Assembly (NCBI GenBank): GCA_027391075.1
Contig: DAHYHI010000049.1
Coordinates: 10,234-74,233, forward strand
Origin: JAJZAM01 sp027391075
Lineage (GTDB): Bacteria; Actinomycetota; Acidimicrobiia; Acidimicrobiales; Palsa-688
Length of the DNA stretch: 64,000 nt
Direction: 5' to 3'
The notes beneath the pieces were generated by a model. It made no database searches, had not been told where the DNA came from, and was given only the letters and a program-made list of their open reading frames with translations. Positions 8,229 through 16,306 of the stretch are shown here, in pieces (the stretch's first letter is position 1; each line of letters begins with the position of its first letter). The position numbers and the translations under genes are program-made.

Positions 8229-9760
8229 TGGGCCGAAAGATTCTGCTGGTCACCACCGACCAGCAGCGCTACGACACGATCGGGGTAAACGGTGGTGTGA
8301 TCGCACGGACCCCGGTGGTGGACGGCTTGGCGTCTCAGGGCTTCCGTTACGAACGGGCGGTGCCGCAGTCGGTGGTTTGCATGCCGTCGCGTTCGACAAT
8401 CCTCACCGGCCAGCACCCGAGCACTCATGGGGTGTGGATGAACGGCGTGCCTCTCCCTCTCGACGCACCGTCTGTCGCTGCCTTGCTCCGTGAAAACGGT
8501 TACAAGACGGCACTGATAGGAAAGGCCCACTTCGAGCCTTTCCTTGACCCCTTCACGCGCTTCACGGAGAATGCCCTGGCAGCGACGGGAACGGTGCCCT
8601 CCGGTGGCGAGCACCGCGGTTTCGAGCACCTTGAGCTGGCGACGCACGGCTCTGCCGGGCAACTCCACTACGCACGCTGGCTGCGGGCGAATCACCCCGA
8701 GGCCGCCGCCATGTTCTATCCGGCTCTCGACGCTGACCTTGAGGTGAACGCCGCCGGGGGAGGCGAGACCGGTGCACCCCAGGTTCATGTGAACCACGTG
8801 CCGCGCGGCTGTTACCACACCGATTGGGTCGCCGATCACACGATCGCTTGGTTGGACTCCCTCCGGTCCGGTGACGACTGGTTCGCGTGGATGAGCTTTC
8901 CCGACCCGCACCACCCGTGGGATCCGCCGCAGTCCGAGATGTCCCGGGTTGACTGGCGCCAAGTGCCCCTACCGGTCGGCTACCCCGTGGACAGGTCCGA
9001 ACGCGAGGCGATCCTGGACGCCAAACCCCGCCACTGGAAGATGTGGTACGAGGGAAGGTTGGTATCGAACTTCGAGGCTCCCCCGAAGTGGGTTCCTGCC
9101 ACTCTCACAACCGACCAAGTAAGGGAAGTCAACGCTAGAAACGCTGTGGAGTGTGAACTGATCGACGAAGCGGTCGGTAGGGTGATGGACGCTATCGCCG
9201 CTAGAGGATGGGAGCATGACGTGGACGTCATCTTCACCACCGACCACGGCGAGTTCCAAGGTGACTTCGGGCTCTTGTTCAAAGGCCCTTACCACGTAGA
9301 GTCCCTGATGCGCCTTCCGCTCATCTGGCGTCCTGCTCTTTCGAGCCGGGCAACGCCCGGTGTGGTCTCTACTCCGGTTGGTCTTGTCGACCTTGCCCCG
9401 ACCATAGCTTCGATCGCCGGCATCGATCGGCCGGGGTGGATGCAAGGTTCGGTGCTCGCAAAGCCAGGCGAAACTACCCACGAGGGTGTCCTCACCGAGT
9501 GGGATAGTGAGCTGTACGGCGTCGACGTTCACCTGCGCACCGTGAGCACCTCCGAATGGGTTTGCACCGCCTACAAGCCGGGGACACTCTATGACGGTAG
9601 CGAGGGAGAGCTCTACAACCTCGCCGAGGATCCGCTCCAGCGAGTGAACCTGTGGGACGACCCGGCTCGAAGGGTGGACAGGGACGACCTGCTCAGCCTG
9701 CTCGGCGAGCTCCGCCCTCCCGAGCGCAGGCCCCGCCTAGACCTGGAAGCTCCGGTTTGA
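8228..9760 (+). CDS. Type I sulfatase (formylglycine-dependent)
   Basis: A 510-residue cytoplasmic sulfatase of the alkaline-phosphatase superfamily; no signal peptide. The N-terminal ILLVTTDQQRYD supplies metal-binding aspartates. VVCMPSRSTILTGQ carries the C-x-P-S-R signature (Cys51, Arg55), in which the cysteine is oxidised to formylglycine by FGE. FTTDHGEFQGDFGLLFKGPYH holds the second metal-ligand cluster and the conserved lysine and histidine. Substrate is not readable from sequence: choline sulfate, aryl sulfate or a phosphonate monoester are all possible. It is coupled to the SRPBCC gene and ends 4 bp from the convergent MFS gene. No FGE-type activator is seen in the window. Confidence 0.87.
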   Translation: MGRKILLVTTDQQRYDTIGVNGGVIARTPVVDGLASQGFRYERAVPQSVVCMPSRSTILTGQHPSTHGVWMNGVPLPLDAPSVAALLRENGYKTALIGKAHFEPFLDPFTRFTENALAATGTVPSGGEHRGFEHLELATHGSAGQLHYARWLRANHPEAAAMFYPALDADLEVNAAGGGETGAPQVHVNHVPRGCYHTDWVADHTIAWLDSLRSGDDWFAWMSFPDPHHPWDPPQSEMSRVDWRQVPLPVGYPVDRSEREAILDAKPRHWKMWYEGRLVSNFEAPPKWVPATLTTDQVREVNARNAVECELIDEAVGRVMDAIAARGWEHDVDVIFTTDHGEFQGDFGLLFKGPYHVESLMRLPLIWRPALSSRATPGVVSTPVGLVDLAPTIASIAGIDRPGWMQGSVLAKPGETTHEGVLTEWDSELYGVDVHLRTVSTSEWVCTAYKPGTLYDGSEGELYNLAEDPLQRVNLWDDPARRVDRDDLLSLLGELRPPERRPRLDLEAPV

Positions 9761-9764
9761 GGCC

Positions 9765-10997
9765 TCAAGTGCCGAACGCGATGATGGCGCCTGCGAGCAC
9801 GAACGAGCCGGCCATGGTGGCGAACGCTGCCGGGAAGCCCGATGCGTCGATGATCCACCCGAGTAGGGCGGTCCAAAGGGAGCCGACCCCGTAGGCGATC
9901 GCGAAGAAGGCCCCGAACGCTGACCTGGCGTTGCCGTCGGCTGTAAGGTCGGAGAATAGCGCCTGGATCAGCGGAGACTCGGTGTACGCGAGGAGCCCAA
10001 CTGCGAGTCCGAGCGGGATCAACGAGGCTAGAGAGCTCCCGGAGAAGCCGAACGCTGCCATCGCTCCCGCCCCGGCAAGATAAGTGATGACCAGGGTCGA
10101 GCGCCGTCCGAACCGGTCTGCCAAGGTCCCGCCGACCAGCGGACCGGCGATGCTCGCCGCCATGATGACGCTGAAGACGATTCCTACTGTCAGCGCCGAA
10201 AGCCCGAGGTGGGTTCGCAGATCGCCTGGGATGAACGTGGAGAGCGTCCCCAGGCCCCTGCCTCCTGCGGCGACGGTCGAAGCTGCGAGCACTGCGATCA
10301 CCCGGCGGTTGCGGAGCAGGTCACGTGTCCCGACCCGGGCGGTTTCATGGCTCACCTGGGTGGGGTGGTGCTCCTTCGGCAAGGCAGCGGCCATTAGCAG
10401 CGCCCCGGCCGCGAGGAAGCCCGTGAGCGCGACCAGGGCCCACCGCCATCCGGCCGTCGCGATGAGGGCGGTGACTATCAAAGGTACGGTCACCGTCCCG
10501 GCGCTACCTCCCGCTGTGTGCCAGCTCAACACTGTCGAACGCCGGCGGGGGAAACGTTCCGACAGATAGGCCGAGCCGACCGGGTGTTGGGGCCAGCTTG
10601 TGAGCGCTCCGAGGACTCGGGCCGCTCCGAACACGGCGAACCCCGGGGCTACCGCCCCGAGAAGCGTTGACGCTGCCAGTCCAGCGTTTTGCAGGCCGAG
10701 TACGAGCCTGGCGCTTGCTCCTCGAAGCAGCCCTGCTGCACCTTGGAGCAGTCCTCCTAGAATCCCGGCGACGGTGAGCACAAGGCCGAGTTGCCCGTAA
10801 GACACGTGCAGGTCTGCGAGCACGAATGGATAGCAGACTGCCAGGCCGGCTACGTAGAAATGCTGGATTCCGTGGCCAACGCTCATGACGAGAAGAGCCC
10901 GGCGGTCTTCGGGTCCCTGGAAGAGACGGTCCCGTGCTGGTTTCGTGGTCGGTGTGTCCGCCTCAGGTTCATACGAGCGGAGCGGTCTTATCCTCAC
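9765..10997 (-). CDS. MFS transporter
   Basis: A 410-residue integral membrane protein of the major facilitator superfamily with about 12 hydrophobic segments starting at VMSVGHGIQHFYVAGLAV. The segment GTLADRFGRRSTLVITY between predicted helices 8 and 9 is the conserved MFS loop motif. The MFS_1 pattern with a short soluble N-terminus suits a drug or small-organic-acid exporter or importer. It converges on the sulfatase gene and its upstream region is shared with a divergent histidine kinase, so a link to either is positional only. GTG start at 10997. Confidence 0.85.
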   Translation of the reverse strand: MRIRPLRSYEPEADTPTTKPARDRLFQGPEDRRALLVMSVGHGIQHFYVAGLAVCYPFVLADLHVSYGQLGLVLTVAGILGGLLQGAAGLLRGASARLVLGLQNAGLAASTLLGAVAPGFAVFGAARVLGALTSWPQHPVGSAYLSERFPRRRSTVLSWHTAGGSAGTVTVPLIVTALIATAGWRWALVALTGFLAAGALLMAAALPKEHHPTQVSHETARVGTRDLLRNRRVIAVLAASTVAAGGRGLGTLSTFIPGDLRTHLGLSALTVGIVFSVIMAASIAGPLVGGTLADRFGRRSTLVITYLAGAGAMAAFGFSGSSLASLIPLGLAVGLLAYTESPLIQALFSDLTADGNARSAFGAFFAIAYGVGSLWTALLGWIIDASGFPAAFATMAGSFVLAGAIIAFGT

Positions 10998-11056
10998 GGC
11001 ACCGACGACTCTACCGGCGGGAGCCGTCCCCCAGCCAGAGGGTAGCCTCTTGGTCG

Positions 11057-12577
11057 GTGGACGCGGAAAGCAACGACCTCCTTTCTGAGATGTTTAGTAA
11101 CTGTCCCGACGCGATCGTCGTCGTGGACGAAGGCAGGACCGTCAGGGTGGCTAGCTCGGCGTTGGAGACACTCTTCGGCTATCGAGTCGACGAGATCGTA
11201 GGCCGCAAGTTGGAAATGCTCCTACCGCAAGATGTCAGGAAGCGCCACGAAGCCCACGTGGACCGCTTCATTCGAGCCCCCTCTGGGAGGCCGATGGGAG
11301 CCGGCCTCGAACTGCTAGGACGGCGCAGAGACGGCGGCCTTTTCCCCGTCGACGTAAGCCTGGTACCGCTGCAGATTGCAGGCATCCGGCTAATAGGAGC
11401 CTTCGTCCGGGACGCAACGGTGCAGCGGCGTAGCTTGGAGGTGGAGCGCTTCGTCAACGAAGTGACGACCAAAGCCACAGCAGGGGAACCTGTCGCAGAG
11501 CTTCTAGCGGTCGCAGCCGACAGGGTTCGCGGCGTCGCCGACGCCGACGCCGCCTGGATCGTGCTTCGATCCAACTTCGCCGACCGGGCTGCGGTCGAAG
11601 GTCTGTCCGCTCGGGACGGGACTGACGGCGACCACGGTCTGTCGGTCGTGGCGTCCTCAGGCGAAGGGACCGACTCGCTGGACCTTACTCCGGACGGCCC
11701 GGCTGCTCAGGCGATCGGCCAAGCGCTGACTGTTCTGGTGGAGGATCTGTCATCTGAACCAAAGGTTCATCCGAGAGTCCGCGCAGGTGGGTTCGGCTGC
11801 GGAGCTTACCTGCCGATGCCCAACCAGGACTCCGCCGTCGGATGTGTGATCGTCGCTCGGGCGGCAGGAAAGGGATGTTTCGAAAGAGGCGAGGTCGCCG
11901 CCGCCGAGACCTTTGCGGCGTCTCTTGCGGTCGTGTTGGACCTTGCTAGCACCCGGGTTTCGCTAGACGAGGTCCGTTTGGCCGCCGAGCAGGAACGTAT
12001 CGCCAGGGATCTTCACGACACGGTGATCCAGAGGCTGTTCGCCATAGGAATGGGCCTGCAGGCAGCTCAGCGCGACGCCGGCCCTGGCGTGGCCGACAGG
12101 CTTCGTTCCAGCGTAGACGCGATAGACGAAGTAATACGGGAGATACGGGAGACCATCTTCGACCTGAACCACCCCCTTGACGACTCGGCCGGCCAAGGGC
12201 TCCGCTCCGGCGTGCGTAAAGTCCTCACCGACGCGCGCGAACAACTCGGCTTCTCGCCCCGGCTCGAGTTTCGCGGGCCGGTCGAGGCGTCGGTCCCCGA
12301 CGGCATGTACCCCGAGCTTACCGCCGTTATTCGCGAGGCTCTTTCCAATGTGGCGAGACATGCGAGGGCCACGTCAGCTGACGTAATAGTCTCCGTGGAA
12401 GACGTGATGCTCAGCGTTGTAGTCTCCGACGACGGTGTCGGAGTCTCCGACCACCCTTCCGCCGGTTCGGGCATACGCAACCTCTCTACGCGCGCGGAGC
12501 AACTAGGAGGCGACCTCAAACTGACAGGCCGGAAACCTGCCGGCACAGTAGTCATCTGGCGGGTACCGCTGCGCTGA
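11057..12577 (+). CDS. PAS-GAF sensor histidine kinase (NarL/DevS type)
   Basis: A soluble 506-residue kinase. Residues ~8-125 form a PAS domain (FSNCPDAIVVVDEG, ALETLFGYRVDEIVGRKLEMLLP), ~140-300 a GAF domain, and ~305-375 the HisKA_3 dimerisation domain with the phospho-acceptor in ERIARDLHDTVIQRLF (His320). An HATPase_c domain follows (REALSNVARHARA, DDGVGV, GSGIRNLSTRAEQLGG). The order resembles DevS/DosS kinases, which use GAF-bound haem or redox signals; I cannot confirm a haem ligand. I chose GTG 11057: TAGCCT lies 8 nt upstream, and residues before it overlap the divergent MFS promoter. No response regulator lies nearby, so it is an orphan kinase whose partner is elsewhere. Confidence 0.85.
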   Translation: MDAESNDLLSEMFSNCPDAIVVVDEGRTVRVASSALETLFGYRVDEIVGRKLEMLLPQDVRKRHEAHVDRFIRAPSGRPMGAGLELLGRRRDGGLFPVDVSLVPLQIAGIRLIGAFVRDATVQRRSLEVERFVNEVTTKATAGEPVAELLAVAADRVRGVADADAAWIVLRSNFADRAAVEGLSARDGTDGDHGLSVVASSGEGTDSLDLTPDGPAAQAIGQALTVLVEDLSSEPKVHPRVRAGGFGCGAYLPMPNQDSAVGCVIVARAAGKGCFERGEVAAAETFAASLAVVLDLASTRVSLDEVRLAAEQERIARDLHDTVIQRLFAIGMGLQAAQRDAGPGVADRLRSSVDAIDEVIREIRETIFDLNHPLDDSAGQGLRSGVRKVLTDAREQLGFSPRLEFRGPVEASVPDGMYPELTAVIREALSNVARHARATSADVIVSVEDVMLSVVVSDDGVGVSDHPSAGSGIRNLSTRAEQLGGDLKLTGRKPAGTVVIWRVPLR

Positions 12578-12636
12578 GCGCCGGTAGCCTTGAAGTGGCA
12601 CGAGCACGCGCCGCACCTGCTTGCGCGCCGCTGTCT

Positions 12637-13659
12637 TTAGGATCCGACGAGCCGTTGGCGTAACGCTGCGAGCGGGTCCACGAGATCCCCGCCAGGCCCG
12701 CCCGACGTGGGGGCCTCCGGGTGGTACTTCTCACCGGCCATGGCTGCGATGGTGGCAGTCACAGACATCCTCAGGGCGTCGAGGTCGTAGCCGCCTTCGA
12801 GAAGGACCACCATCCGGCCCGGGCGGGGAGCCCAGGTGGCGACGTCTGCCGTGAGGTCGGCGAAGTCCCCAGCGCTCCACGCCAAGTCCGCCAGAGGGTC
12901 AGCCCGGTGTGCGTCGAACCCTGCCGAGACAACGACCCAGGTCGGATCAAACTTTTCTACCGCTGGCGCGGCGATGCGCTCTAGGGCCCTGCGGGCTACG
13001 TCGCCTGTCGCATTTTCGGGTAAGGGCACGTTGATCGTCAAACCGGGTGCTCCCGGTCCGCCCGTGTCCTGTGCTCTGCCCGTGCCGGGATATGCCGGCC
13101 ACTGGTGCGTCGAGACATACATTACCCGAGGGTCGTCCCAGAAAATTTCCTGGGTGCCGTTCCCGTGATGCACATCCCAGTCTACGATCAGGACCCGCTC
13201 TCCTCGGTCGGCCAGGGCAGCGGCTGTCACGGCAGCGTTGTTGAGAAGGCAGAATCCCATGGCTGCGCTCCGGGTGGCGTGATGTCCCGGCGGGCGCACC
13301 GCCACGAAGGCGCTCGAAGCTTTACCCCTGTCGAGGCTTTCCACGGCCGTCAGGCCGGCACCTGCGGCGATTAGCGCGGCGTCCCACGATCCAGCCGACA
13401 CGTGGGTGTCAGGGTCGATATCACCACCGTCAGCGGCTATGAAGTCACGCAAAGCGTCGACGTAGCCGGCGGAGTGCACCCTGACGAGTTCGTGCCGGGT
13501 CGCCGGACGAGCAGCGGTTCTGATGACAACCCCTTCTAGCAGGGGATCCCTGGTGCCGGCTTCCACTGCGCGCAGTCGCTCGGCGCGCTCAGGATGACCC
13601 CACCCGGTGTCGTGCATGTCCGCCACCGGGCCAGCTTCGACTACCAGAACCGCAGTCAC
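12637..13659 (-). CDS. Class II histone-deacetylase-like protein (acetoin-utilisation/acetylpolyamine amidohydrolase type)
   Basis: A zinc-dependent deacetylase of about 340 residues. Motifs in order: GHPERAERL, VRPPGHHATRSAAMGFCLLNNAA with the catalytic His-His pair, DWDVHHGNGTQ with Asp and His zinc ligands, SAGFDAHRADPLA with the third ligand, and LLEGGYDLDAL with the transition-state tyrosine. Bacterial members deacetylate acetylpolyamines, lysine side chains or other small acetamides. The frame opens further upstream to 13716, but GTG 13659 gives the normal family N-terminus and a TAGCTT element lies 7 nt before it. It is divergent from an aminohydrolase gene. Its substrate is unknown. 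Confidence 0.87.
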   Translation of the reverse strand: MTAVLVVEAGPVADMHDTGWGHPERAERLRAVEAGTRDPLLEGVVIRTAARPATRHELVRVHSAGYVDALRDFIAADGGDIDPDTHVSAGSWDAALIAAGAGLTAVESLDRGKASSAFVAVRPPGHHATRSAAMGFCLLNNAAVTAAALADRGERVLIVDWDVHHGNGTQEIFWDDPRVMYVSTHQWPAYPGTGRAQDTGGPGAPGLTINVPLPENATGDVARRALERIAAPAVEKFDPTWVVVSAGFDAHRADPLADLAWSAGDFADLTADVATWAPRPGRMVVLLEGGYDLDALRMSVTATIAAMAGEKYHPEAPTSGGPGGDLVDPLAALRQRLVGS

Positions 13660-13666
13660 AGTCCCA

Positions 13667-13672
13667 AAGCTA
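13667..13672 (-). promoter_or_regulatory. TANNNT -10 element for the HDAC-like gene
   Basis: TAGCTT on the minus strand, 7 nt before the GTG at 13659; it fits a leaderless or near-leaderless transcript. Confidence 0.45.
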
Positions 13673-13781
13673 ACCCCCCGGCGGCTGTCTTGCCACCCCG
13701 GTGGCGGCGGGGTCACGCCGGAAGGCGACGTTTCACTCCGAGTTCGGCTGGCTTGCCGGCTGGTCTAAGGTTGGACCCGTT

Positions 13782-15263
13782 ATGGCTCCAGACGACTTAG
13801 GAGGCTCCGGTACGGCCGGGGACGCGCATGATCGCTCAGGTCGACTTCGAGGCGAACCTCTGGCGGCGCGCGTCCAGGCCGGGGCCGTCGACCTGGTTGT
13901 GGTCGGAGCTGATCTGGTGGCGACCGTGGACGACCGGCGCACGGAGATCCCCGGAGGATGGGTCGCCGTCCGGGACGGTTTCATCGCCGCGCTGGGAGGG
14001 ACTGGCGATCCCGTGCCACGCGCCGCGGAGACAATCTCCGCGCGAGGCTGTCTCGTCACGCCCGGCCTCATCAACACGCACCACCACATCTATCAAAACC
14101 TCACCCGGTCATTCGCCCCTGCTGTCAACGGGACGCTGTTCGAGTGGCTCACCACCCTTTACCCTGTCTGGGCCGGCCTCGACGAAGAGGCCGCCTACCT
14201 GTCTGCTTGGGTGGGACTGGCGGAGTTGGCCCTCGGCGGCTGCACAACTACGACCGACCATCTCTACGTCCACCCGAAAGGTGGAGGGGACCTGATAGCG
14301 GCTGAGATAGCAGCCGCCCGCGAGTTGGGTATGAGGTTTCACCCGACCCGTGGGTCGATGAGCCTTTCGGTCAAAGACGGGGGCTTACCCCCGGACTCTG
14401 TCGTGCAGGACGACGACGAAATCCTTGCCGAAAGCGAGCGACTCGTCCTCGCATTCCACGACCCCAATCCGGGCTCGATGCTCCAGATCGCTCTTGCGCC
14501 GTGCTCTCCATTCTCGGTGACTGACGAGCTGATGAGGCGAACGGCCGAACTGGCCGAACGTCTTGACGTCCGCTTGCACACCCACCTAGCCGAGGACCCC
14601 GACGAGGACCGTTTCGCTATGGAGAAGTTCTCGAAGCGGACCATCGACCACTTCGAAGACGTCGGATGGATGACGTCGAGAGCTTGGGTCGCTCACTGCG
14701 TATACCCAGACAGCTCTGAGATCGCCCGCCTTGGCCGCGCCGGTGTTGGTGTCGCTCACTGCCCGTCGTCAAACATGATGATCGCCGGGGGCATCGCGCC
14801 GGTCGCCGAGTTGATAGCAGCGGGCTCTCCTGTGGGGCTGGGCTGCGACGGGTCCGCTTCGACTGACCACGCGTCACTTTGGTTGGAGGCGAGGATGGCC
14901 CTGATGCAGGGTCGCCTTCGTGGCGGTCCGACAGCGATGGGCTCTCGCAGAGCGCTGGAGATAGCGACCCGCGGGTCGGCGGCATGTCTCGGTCGCGATG
15001 GCGAGATCGGCCAGTTGGCTCCGGGAAGTGTCGCCGACCTGGTCTGCTGGCCTTTGGAAGGCGTACCGTTCGCCGGTGCTCTAACGGACCCCGTCGAGGC
15101 CTGGTTGAGGTGCGGGCCGGTCCAAGCGAGGCACACTATCGTCGCTGGGCGACCTGTGGTGCTCGACGGGAGGCTTGTCAGCAACGCCGTCGAGGACATC
15201 CTGCGCCGACACAGTGCAGTATCCGCCCGAATGCAGGGCGTCGCCGACTTGGCGTCGGGTTGA
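13782..15263 (+). CDS. 8-oxoguanine deaminase-like amidohydrolase
   Basis: A 493-residue metal-dependent aminohydrolase that probably converts 8-oxoguanine to urate or removes the amine from a related heterocycle. The metal motif is TPGLINTHHHIYQNLTRSF, followed by FEWLTTLYPVWAGL, a run characteristic of the 8-oxoguanine deaminase and hydroxydechloroatrazine hydrolase (AtzB) branch. The HTHLAED, AHCVYPDSSEIARLG and CDGSASTDHAS segments supply the remaining His/Asp ligands. The ATG at 13782 is the most plausible start; the frame opens at 13701. It is divergent from the HDAC-like gene. Guanine deaminase or an s-triazine hydrolase are alternatives. Confidence 0.82.
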   Translation: MAPDDLGGSGTAGDAHDRSGRLRGEPLAARVQAGAVDLVVVGADLVATVDDRRTEIPGGWVAVRDGFIAALGGTGDPVPRAAETISARGCLVTPGLINTHHHIYQNLTRSFAPAVNGTLFEWLTTLYPVWAGLDEEAAYLSAWVGLAELALGGCTTTTDHLYVHPKGGGDLIAAEIAAARELGMRFHPTRGSMSLSVKDGGLPPDSVVQDDDEILAESERLVLAFHDPNPGSMLQIALAPCSPFSVTDELMRRTAELAERLDVRLHTHLAEDPDEDRFAMEKFSKRTIDHFEDVGWMTSRAWVAHCVYPDSSEIARLGRAGVGVAHCPSSNMMIAGGIAPVAELIAAGSPVGLGCDGSASTDHASLWLEARMALMQGRLRGGPTAMGSRRALEIATRGSAACLGRDGEIGQLAPGSVADLVCWPLEGVPFAGALTDPVEAWLRCGPVQARHTIVAGRPVVLDGRLVSNAVEDILRRHSAVSARMQGVADLASG

Positions 15264-15276
15264 CGAACTCGCAGTT

Positions 15277-15292
15277 CCGCTGACAGCAGCGG
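15277..15292. terminator. Short stem-loop between convergent genes
   Basis: A 6-bp CCGCTG/CAGCGG stem with an ACAG tetraloop sits between the amidohydrolase and HAD genes. It is weak and has no U-tract. Confidence 0.3.
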
Positions 15293-15330
15293 GTTCAAGG
15301 CACACTGCTCCCTGACTGTGCCACCGCCTG

Positions 15331-16245
15331 CTAACCGAACGTTTCAGACCGGGCCGCTATGAGGACTTCGAGCACTTCTATGACCGCTCGTGACGGCCCG
15401 CCCTCACACACGTACCGGGCAGCTGCGACCACGTCGCTGCTAGCCGTGCCGACGGCCACACCGAAGCGGACGCTGTCGAACATAGCGATGTCAGGAGTGG
15501 CATCGCCGATTGCGATAGTCCGGTTGGGTGGCACGCCGATCTCGGCCAAAGCCCGGTAAAGGCCCTCGGCTTTCGACGAACCTTGAGAGTCCACGTACAA
15601 GATCCCAGTCGGTGAGTGGTATTCCATCGGCAGGCCGGCGCCCAGAGAAGCCAGGTCTGACAGCACCCTCCTAGCGGTCGACTCGCCTGTCCTGGTGAGA
15701 ACGGCCTGGCTGTCCACTCCGTCGGGGAGGTGGCGCACACGCCTGATAGGTACGCCGAAATCGTACGTCGACGCTGCGTCTGCGTCTAGGGTGTCCGGGA
15801 CGAACCAGTGTGTCTCTTGCAGGTCGTCGCCGCACTCGATCGCTGACGCAGACAGACCGTGCGCCCGGTACACGTCGACCACCTGTCGAACTATCTCGGC
15901 GGGGATCGGGCTACGTCGGAGCGCCCGCCCGCCGACAGCGTCAGTCACTACCGACCCGAAGTGCACCACGTGAGGCGCCCGGCGTCCTGCGGCCTCCTCG
16001 AAGGCGGCGACTACTTCTCTGACACCTGCCCAGGGCCGGCCGGTGACTAGAACGAAATCCACAGGTGCCGGATGCGAAGCGAGAAGGCGATGCATCTCGA
16101 CGATGCGTTGCGACACCGTTGAGGTGGCGTCTGAGAGCAAGGTCCCGTCGACGTCCAAGGCCACGACGCCCACATTCCGAAACTCTAGGAGAGCCCTATC
16201 GTCGCCTGGCCACGATCCCGGTGACGGAAGTCGGAGCGCTCCCAT
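15331..16245 (-). CDS. HAD-superfamily (Cof-type, IIB) phosphatase
   Basis: A soluble phosphatase of about 304 residues. Motif I is VVALDVDGTLLSD with the nucleophile and acid aspartates, motif II is VLVTGRPWAGV, motif III Lys is in SSKAEGL and motif IV is IAIGDATPDIAMFDSVRFGVAV. A C2B-type cap lies between motifs II and III. Substrates of Cof-like enzymes are sugar phosphates, FMN or PLP; none can be chosen here. The start at ATG 16245 is supported by a minus-strand TACTCT exactly 6 nt upstream; the frame opens to 16404 but that part overlaps the divergent MATE promoter. It converges on the amidohydrolase gene. Confidence 0.83.
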   Translation of the reverse strand: MGALRLPSPGSWPGDDRALLEFRNVGVVALDVDGTLLSDATSTVSQRIVEMHRLLASHPAPVDFVLVTGRPWAGVREVVAAFEEAAGRRAPHVVHFGSVVTDAVGGRALRRSPIPAEIVRQVVDVYRAHGLSASAIECGDDLQETHWFVPDTLDADAASTYDFGVPIRRVRHLPDGVDSQAVLTRTGESTARRVLSDLASLGAGLPMEYHSPTGILYVDSQGSSKAEGLYRALAEIGVPPNRTIAIGDATPDIAMFDSVRFGVAVGTASSDVVAAARYVCEGGPSRAVIEVLEVLIAARSETFG

Positions 16246-16251
16246 CCCTTC

Positions 16252-16257
16252 AGAGTA
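16252..16257 (-). promoter_or_regulatory. TANNNT -10 element for the HAD gene
   Basis: TACTCT on the minus strand ends 6 nt before the ATG at 16245, the geometry of a leaderless transcript. Confidence 0.5.
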
Positions 16258-16306
16258 CCAGTCCGATCTTGGCGGCCAGACCTGCCGAGGCCGGGTAACA
16301 TCGCGG

